From positions 1-58,438 of the forward strand of contig CAIRBK010000092.1 in assembly GCA_903876795.1 (NCBI GenBank): a stretch of DNA of 58,438 nt, written 5' to 3'. Of this stretch, positions 54,718 through 58,438 are shown one piece after another; position 1 is the first letter of the stretch; every line of letters begins with the position of its first letter. The stretch comes from an uncultured Verrucomicrobiota bacterium. GTDB taxonomy: Bacteria; Verrucomicrobiota; Verrucomicrobiia; Opitutales; Opitutaceae. Below the pieces are notes generated by a model, which worked only from the letters and a program-made list of their open reading frames with translations, was not told the DNA's origin and did not search any database. A program made the position numbers and the translations under genes.

Positions 54718-54861
54718 ATGAGAGACACCGATTTCAAAAACCTCCTCCAAGGCATCCGCGAAGCCGGCTTCTACCTGAGCGAAAACAAGAAAGCCGCCGC
54801 CCGCGTCCTCCTCCGCGTCGCCGCCAAACACCCCAAGGCCGTGCTGGAAGCCGTGCGCTGA
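54718..54861 (+). CDS. Small hypothetical protein (47 residues)
   Basis: ATG 54718 to TGA 54861 encodes a helical, basic peptide: RDTDFKNLLQGIREAGFYLS, then KAAARVLLRVAAKHPK. The start resembles the first helix of Xre-type antitoxins, without the helix-turn-helix that should follow, so it may be a truncated antitoxin or a stand-alone small gene. It has no clear ribosome-binding site. Confidence 0.35.
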   Translation: MRDTDFKNLLQGIREAGFYLSENKKAAARVLLRVAAKHPKAVLEAVR

Positions 54862-54873
54862 ATCTCCGCAAGG

Positions 54874-54948
54874 TGTCTCACAAAGGAAGCAAAGGTAGCG
54901 AAGTAAGAACCGGCTTCCCCTTCGCCACCTTCGTATCCTTCGCGAGAC
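54874..54948. repeat. Imperfect inverted repeat, GTCTC-type family
   Basis: GTCTCACAAAGGAAGCAAAG and onward to GCGAAG pairs with the complement of CTTCGCCACC through CGCGAGAC, about 29 bp per arm with a few mismatches. The right arm recurs at 55657-55688. Confidence 0.55.
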
Positions 54949-54957
54949 AATATTCCG

Positions 54958-54992
54958 AATCCCGCCCGCGACCACCGCCGGCGGGATTTTTT
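54958..54992 (+). terminator. Intrinsic terminator in the TA island
   Basis: AATCCCGCC (54958-54966) pairs with GGCGGGATT (54980-54988), followed by TTTT. It separates the DUF2442 region from the second HigBA. Confidence 0.8.
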
Positions 54993-55056
54993 GTGCCCGT
55001 GCGCACCCCGTGGTTACGCTTGACGTTACTAATGCTCCGCGCAACTGTTCGACCTG

Positions 55057-55338
55057 ATGATTCTCTCGTTCGCCGACGATGACACCAAAGCCGTCTTCGA
55101 CGATCTCGCGCCTCCGTCACTCCCGCCCCCGATCCTTAACACCGCCCGGCGAAAACTCATTCAGCTCAACGGTTCCCACCTCCTGAGCGATCTGCGTATC
55201 CCGCCCGGCAACCGGCTCGAAGCCCTCAAGGGCAACCGCAAGGGACAGTATTCCATCCGCATTAACGACCAGTGGCGCATCTGCTTCACTTGGACCGGCT
55301 CCGATGCCCGCAACGTCGAAATCACCGACTACCACTAA
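55057..55338 (+). CDS. higB: HigB/RelE-type toxin (PF05015 type)
   Basis: A 93-residue toxin of the plasmid-maintenance-killer type: RRKLIQLNGSHLLSDLRIPPG, then RLEALKGNRKGQYSIRINDQ, then WRICFTW and VEITDYH. These cut mRNA at the ribosome. Toxin-first order with the HigA gene 6 bp downstream. Confidence 0.92.
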   Translation: MILSFADDDTKAVFDDLAPPSLPPPILNTARRKLIQLNGSHLLSDLRIPPGNRLEALKGNRKGQYSIRINDQWRICFTWTGSDARNVEITDYH

Positions 55339-55344
55339 ACGATC

Positions 55345-55644
55345 ATGAAAAAGCTCACCCCCATCACATCGGGCGAAATTCTTAGTGAAGATTTTCTCAA
55401 GCCCATGGGCATCTCCGCCTACCGACTGGCCAAGGACATCCATGTGCCGCTCACGCGCATCACGGCGATCCTCCAAGGTCAGCGCGGCATCACCGCCGAC
55501 ACCGGACTCCGCCTCGACCGCTATTTCGGAATGTCCGAAGGCTACTGGATGCGCATCCAACTCGAATGCGACCTCCGCGAAGCCAAAGCCCGCCTCGGCA
55601 AAAAGCTCGCCGAAATCACCCCCCGCGAACTCGCCGTGGCGTAA
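55345..55644 (+). CDS. higA: HigA-type addiction-module antitoxin (TIGR02607 type)
   Basis: A 99-residue Xre-family antitoxin: PITSGEILSEDFLKPMGISA, helix-turn-helix YRLAKDIHVPLTRITAILQG, then TADTGLRLDRYFGMSEGYW. It pairs with the toxin just upstream and represses the operon. Confidence 0.92.
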   Translation: MKKLTPITSGEILSEDFLKPMGISAYRLAKDIHVPLTRITAILQGQRGITADTGLRLDRYFGMSEGYWMRIQLECDLREAKARLGKKLAEITPRELAVA

Positions 55645-55656
55645 TAAACTGGCCAG

Positions 55657-55731
55657 CCCTTCGCGTCCTTCGAATCCTTCGCGAGACAATCCCTAAACAA
55701 ATTTAACAAGTTTCGCCCTGACCCTATTTTC
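55657..55731. repeat. Repeat block at right edge of TA island
   Basis: CTTCGCGTCC through CGCGAGACAAT copies the right arm of the repeat at 54874-54948, and GCCCTGACCCTATTTTC (55715-55731) copies the unit at 53829. The serine hydrolase gene breaks off exactly here. Confidence 0.55.
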
Positions 55732-56129
55732 TGGCCGGGCTGGAGGGTGAACCAGGGCAGGTGCTGCACGACGGTGTCGTCGAGCCGGAGTTTGCCGGCT
55801 TCGCGCAGCTGCAGGATGGCGGTGGCGGTGAAGAGTTTGCTATGCGACGCGATGCGGAACTTGGTCGCGGGCGTGACGGGCAGCTTTTGCTCGATGTCGG
55901 CGAAGCCGAAGCCGCGGGCCCATACAAGTTGCTGGTCGTGCACGACGCCTACCGCGACGCCGGGTAGGCCTCGGTAGGCGATCTGGCCGTCGAGCCACGC
56001 CTCGAAAAGCCGCACGGCGCCGCGCACCTCGGGGTGATCGGCGGCGGCGGGGGAGGCGTTGGTGTCGGCGCGGGCGGTGAGCGCTGCGAGGGCCGCTAGC
56101 GATAGGAGCAGGAGGCGGTTGAGTTTCAT
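55732..56129 (-). pseudogene. Truncated beta-lactamase-type serine hydrolase
   Basis: The N-terminal part of a class C beta-lactamase/penicillin-binding-type exported hydrolase: signal peptide (MKLNRLLLLSLAALAALTARA), then YRGLPGVAVGVVHDQQLVWA, then SHSKLFTATAIL with the SxxK nucleophile. Family similarity stops at TLQPGQ; beyond it the frame runs into repeat sequence and ends at 55542. Full-length members exceed 350 residues, so about two thirds is missing, including the YxN and HxG motifs. The product would be inactive. Confidence 0.8.
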
Positions 56130-56219
56130 CGACTGAAAATCTGATGGGAAAGGTGGACGATAGTGAGCGTGTTTTCGTGAGGGAGCGGGGGGCTCCGACC
56201 GGCGGGCTGGCCGGCGTGT

Positions 56220-58331
56220 TTAGAGCCATCGTTTCAGCCAGGCGGCGACTTCGCCGAGTTGGTGGCGGTGGTTTTCGCCGTTTAGAATCCAGTGGTTCTC
56301 GTCGGGATAAACCAGCAGGCGGCCTGGCACGCGCTGACGCTGCAGGATGCTCCACAGTTCGAGCGTGTTGTTGATGGGCACGCGGAAGTCTTTTTCGCCG
56401 ACGCTGAGGAGGATCGGGGTCTTAAACTTCGCCGCCGCGAGGTGCGGGCTCTGCTCGCGCCACACGGGGTTCAGTTCCCAGGGAGGGCCGCCAAAAGAAC
56501 GCTCCCCTCTGTAAATGATGTCGGTGCTGCCCCACAGCGACTCGAGGTTCGCCATTCCGGCGTGAGAAAAGAGCGCCCGGAAGCGATCACTTTGGCCCAA
56601 GAGCCAATTGGTCAGAAAACCGCCGTAGCTAGGCCCGCCGGCGGCAAGGCGACCGAGATCCACCGCCGGGTAACGTTTGGCGGCCTCGTCGATCGCTTCG
56701 AGCAACTCGTCGGCCGGACCGCGCAAGGGATCGCCCTTGATTGCCTGGGCAAAGGCTTCTCCGAAACCGGTCGAGCCGGTGTAGTTCGTCTGGAGCACAA
56801 GGTAGCCGCCCGCGGCGAGGAGGTGGGGGTTCCAACGCAGGCCGAAGGTGTCGCCACTCATGGTGTGCGGGCCGCCGTGGATGAGGGTGACGAGCGGATA
56901 CTTTTTGGCGGGATCGTAGGCAGGAGGCAGGACCACGAGGTTGTGGATGCGGCGACCGTTTTTGGCGGTGAACCAAAAGCTTTCCACCGGCCGGACGTCG
57001 GCGGCGGCCAGTTGGGTGGCGTTAAACCGGGTGAGCTCGGCGGGCGTGCCGGCGGGCGCGTTGACTCGGCGCAAGTCGGGCGGGGTCACCCCGTCTTCGT
57101 AGATGCCGACGACGACAGGATTGCCGGGCGTGCCGGCGGCGCCGACGGCGGTGTAGGTCCCGGCCGCTTGCGGAAAGGCACCGGGCGAGTTCCGACCGGA
57201 GATCGAAGCAAAAAAGATCCGCGTGAGGCCTTGGTCTTCGGCGGTGAAGTAAACGGTGTCGCCGTCGGGACCGGGGGCATATTCACGCGCCGAGACGTCG
57301 AGCGCGGCGGTGAAAACCCGGGGCTCTCCGACGGAGGGCCAGTCAAGCGCGGCGAGGCGGGTGTTGTTAAAGAGCTGGCCGTCGTTTTCGGTGACGGTGG
57401 CGAGCAGGAACTTGCCGTCGGGGGTGAACTCGGGACGTCCATAGACACGCGCCCCCGTGGTGAGCACGCGGGGTTCCCCGCCGGTGACCGGAACGGTATA
57501 GAGGTGAACGGCGAACTGGGCGTAGGCGGCGCGATCACGTTCGGTCGTGGCGGCGAAGATCACCGCTTGTCCGTCAGGCGCCCAGGCGGCATCAAATTCT
57601 TCGCCGGTAGGGCTATACCGACCGCCGAATCCCGGATTTTTGACCAGCGCCGTGCCGGCGAGCAGGTCGCGCGCGACCGAGCCGTAGGCGATGTCCTGCG
57701 CGAAGACGCGAGTCTGCTGCTCGTCCAGCCATTTGTCCCAGTTGCGCACGGGAAATCCGTCGTAGACGCGGACCTTGGCTTTCTGCGCCTTCTTCGCGGC
57801 GACGAGTTTTTGCTGCGCGGCGTCGTCGGTGGCGTCGGCGTAGGCGTTCGAGAGGAACAGCAGGCGGGTGCCGTCCGGGCTCCATCTGGGTTCGCGGGCT
57901 CCGCCGGAAAAGGAGGTGACGCGGCGGGCTTCGCCGCCTGCGGCGAGGTCGATCACGTAGATTTGCGCGGCGTCGTCGCCCTCGCGCTTGCTGGAAAAGG
58001 CCAGGCGGGTGCCGTCGGGGCTCCAGGCGAGGCCGGTTTCGGCGGAGGGGTTGAAGGTGAGCTGTCGCGGCGGGGTGCGACCGTCCGTGGCGACGAGCCA
58101 GATGTCCTGGGTTTGTTTCTTCTCGTCATAGTCGGGTGCGGTTACCCGGACGGCGGCCCACCGTCCGTCGGGGCTGAGGACGGGGCCGGCGAGCCGTTTG
58201 GCGAGCCAGATGTCTTCATGGGTGATCGGGCGTTTGGCGGCAGCGACGGAGGGAATGGAGATCGTCTCGGCGTGTGCGGCGAAGGCGGCGAAGGCCGCGA
58301 GCGGGAGAAGCGGGAGGCTATTGAGTTTCAT
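56220..58331 (-). CDS. Exported S9-family prolyl oligopeptidase-like peptidase
   Basis: A 703-residue peptidase with a signal peptide (MKLNSLPLLPLAAFAAFAAHA). The N-terminal beta-propeller shows repeated SPDGTRLAFSS-type blades, and the C-terminal alpha/beta-hydrolase has the nucleophile in GGPSYGGFLTNW (Ser at about 568), Asp in VGEKDFRVP and His in DENHWI. Acylaminoacyl- or dipeptidyl-peptidase activity is likely; it would cut peptides in the periplasm. It lies just upstream of the truncated serine hydrolase. Confidence 0.9.
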   Translation of the reverse strand: MKLNSLPLLPLAAFAAFAAHAETISIPSVAAAKRPITHEDIWLAKRLAGPVLSPDGRWAAVRVTAPDYDEKKQTQDIWLVATDGRTPPRQLTFNPSAETGLAWSPDGTRLAFSSKREGDDAAQIYVIDLAAGGEARRVTSFSGGAREPRWSPDGTRLLFLSNAYADATDDAAQQKLVAAKKAQKAKVRVYDGFPVRNWDKWLDEQQTRVFAQDIAYGSVARDLLAGTALVKNPGFGGRYSPTGEEFDAAWAPDGQAVIFAATTERDRAAYAQFAVHLYTVPVTGGEPRVLTTGARVYGRPEFTPDGKFLLATVTENDGQLFNNTRLAALDWPSVGEPRVFTAALDVSAREYAPGPDGDTVYFTAEDQGLTRIFFASISGRNSPGAFPQAAGTYTAVGAAGTPGNPVVVGIYEDGVTPPDLRRVNAPAGTPAELTRFNATQLAAADVRPVESFWFTAKNGRRIHNLVVLPPAYDPAKKYPLVTLIHGGPHTMSGDTFGLRWNPHLLAAGGYLVLQTNYTGSTGFGEAFAQAIKGDPLRGPADELLEAIDEAAKRYPAVDLGRLAAGGPSYGGFLTNWLLGQSDRFRALFSHAGMANLESLWGSTDIIYRGERSFGGPPWELNPVWREQSPHLAAAKFKTPILLSVGEKDFRVPINNTLELWSILQRQRVPGRLLVYPDENHWILNGENHRHQLGEVAAWLKRWL

Positions 58332-58357
58332 GGGAGGAAAGAGGACGGGGCGGGATT

Positions 58358-58438
58358 TTATTGGCCGAGGGCGCGGCGGACTTTCAGGCCGCCGTAAACC
58401 CCCGCGACGAGGGCGGCGGCGAAGAGCCAGCCGGAGAC
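58358..58438 (-). CDS. C-terminal end of a membrane protein, partial
   Basis: The last 26 codons before TAA at 58358 read as a hydrophobic helix (GWLFAAALVAGVYGGLKV) and a short basic tail; the rest lies beyond the window. It ends 26 bp before the S9 peptidase start. Confidence 0.4.
   Translation of the reverse strand, partial: VSGWLFAAALVAGVYGGLKVRRALGQ

Noticed and set aside
52891-55735. Integron-like array of toxin-antitoxin cassettes with attC sites
   Set aside because: GCTTAAC fits one half of an attC core, but no matching GTTRRRY with proper spacing is found at the other junctions, and there is no integron integrase in the window.

Overview
The window is a high-GC bacterial chromosome segment. 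It looks like Verrucomicrobiota and most resembles an Opitutaceae-type genome. That placement is an inference from the SHD1-domain exported protein, the DUF2934 protein, the large exported hypothetical proteins, the frequent lack of Shine-Dalgarno sites and the housekeeping gene set; no rRNA is present to confirm it.

Layout. 1-0.3 kb: end of a broken IS3-family element. 0.4-14.9 kb: housekeeping genes (hpt, uvrB, glutamate dehydrogenase, gluQRS, a LOG-family protein, an RluA-type pseudouridine synthase, an SDR, hpf) mixed with exported or membrane proteins of unknown role. 15.1-25.9 kb: a leftward cluster with a Vgb-like propeller, a small membrane protein, a DUF6209-like protein, two large tandem GH31 proteins whose active-site motifs match alpha-1,4-glucan lyases better than alpha-glucosidases, and an exported protein with one haem-c motif. 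26.1-26.3 kb: a decayed copy of the hpf 3' end and a REP pair. 26.4-35.1 kb: an 8.7-kb integrative element bounded by a 31-bp direct repeat that is the 3' end of the intact tRNA-Arg(ACG) gene at 35.1 kb. It carries a tyrosine integrase, small excisionase-like DNA-binding proteins, a replication module (winged-helix initiator candidate, DnaC-like ATPase, ERCC4 nuclease) and no recognisable virion or conjugation gene, so it may be a phage satellite or integrative plasmid. 35.2-40.3 kb: a three-gene exported operon (trypsin-like protease, DUF3352-like protein, FG-GAP repeat protein). 40.4-52.9 kb: housekeeping genes (pseudouridine synthase, TonB-like protein, maf, nadE, TVP38-type protein, hemL, xerC, mazG, trpC, rsmA, monomeric icd). 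52.9-55.7 kb: a toxin-antitoxin island (HigBA, RelB/ParE, orphan DUF2442, second HigBA) edged by phased repeats; its right edge coincides with a truncated serine hydrolase gene. 56.2-58.4 kb: an S9 peptidase and the end of a further gene.

How the parts work together. The GH31 pair has no signal peptide and probably acts on cytosolic glycogen or maltodextrin; if the lyase reading is right, the product is 1,5-anhydrofructose. The integrative element converges from both ends on a central terminator and supplies its own terminator downstream of the tRNA it entered. The toxin-antitoxin island appears to be a stack of independent modules in one orientation with repeats between them.
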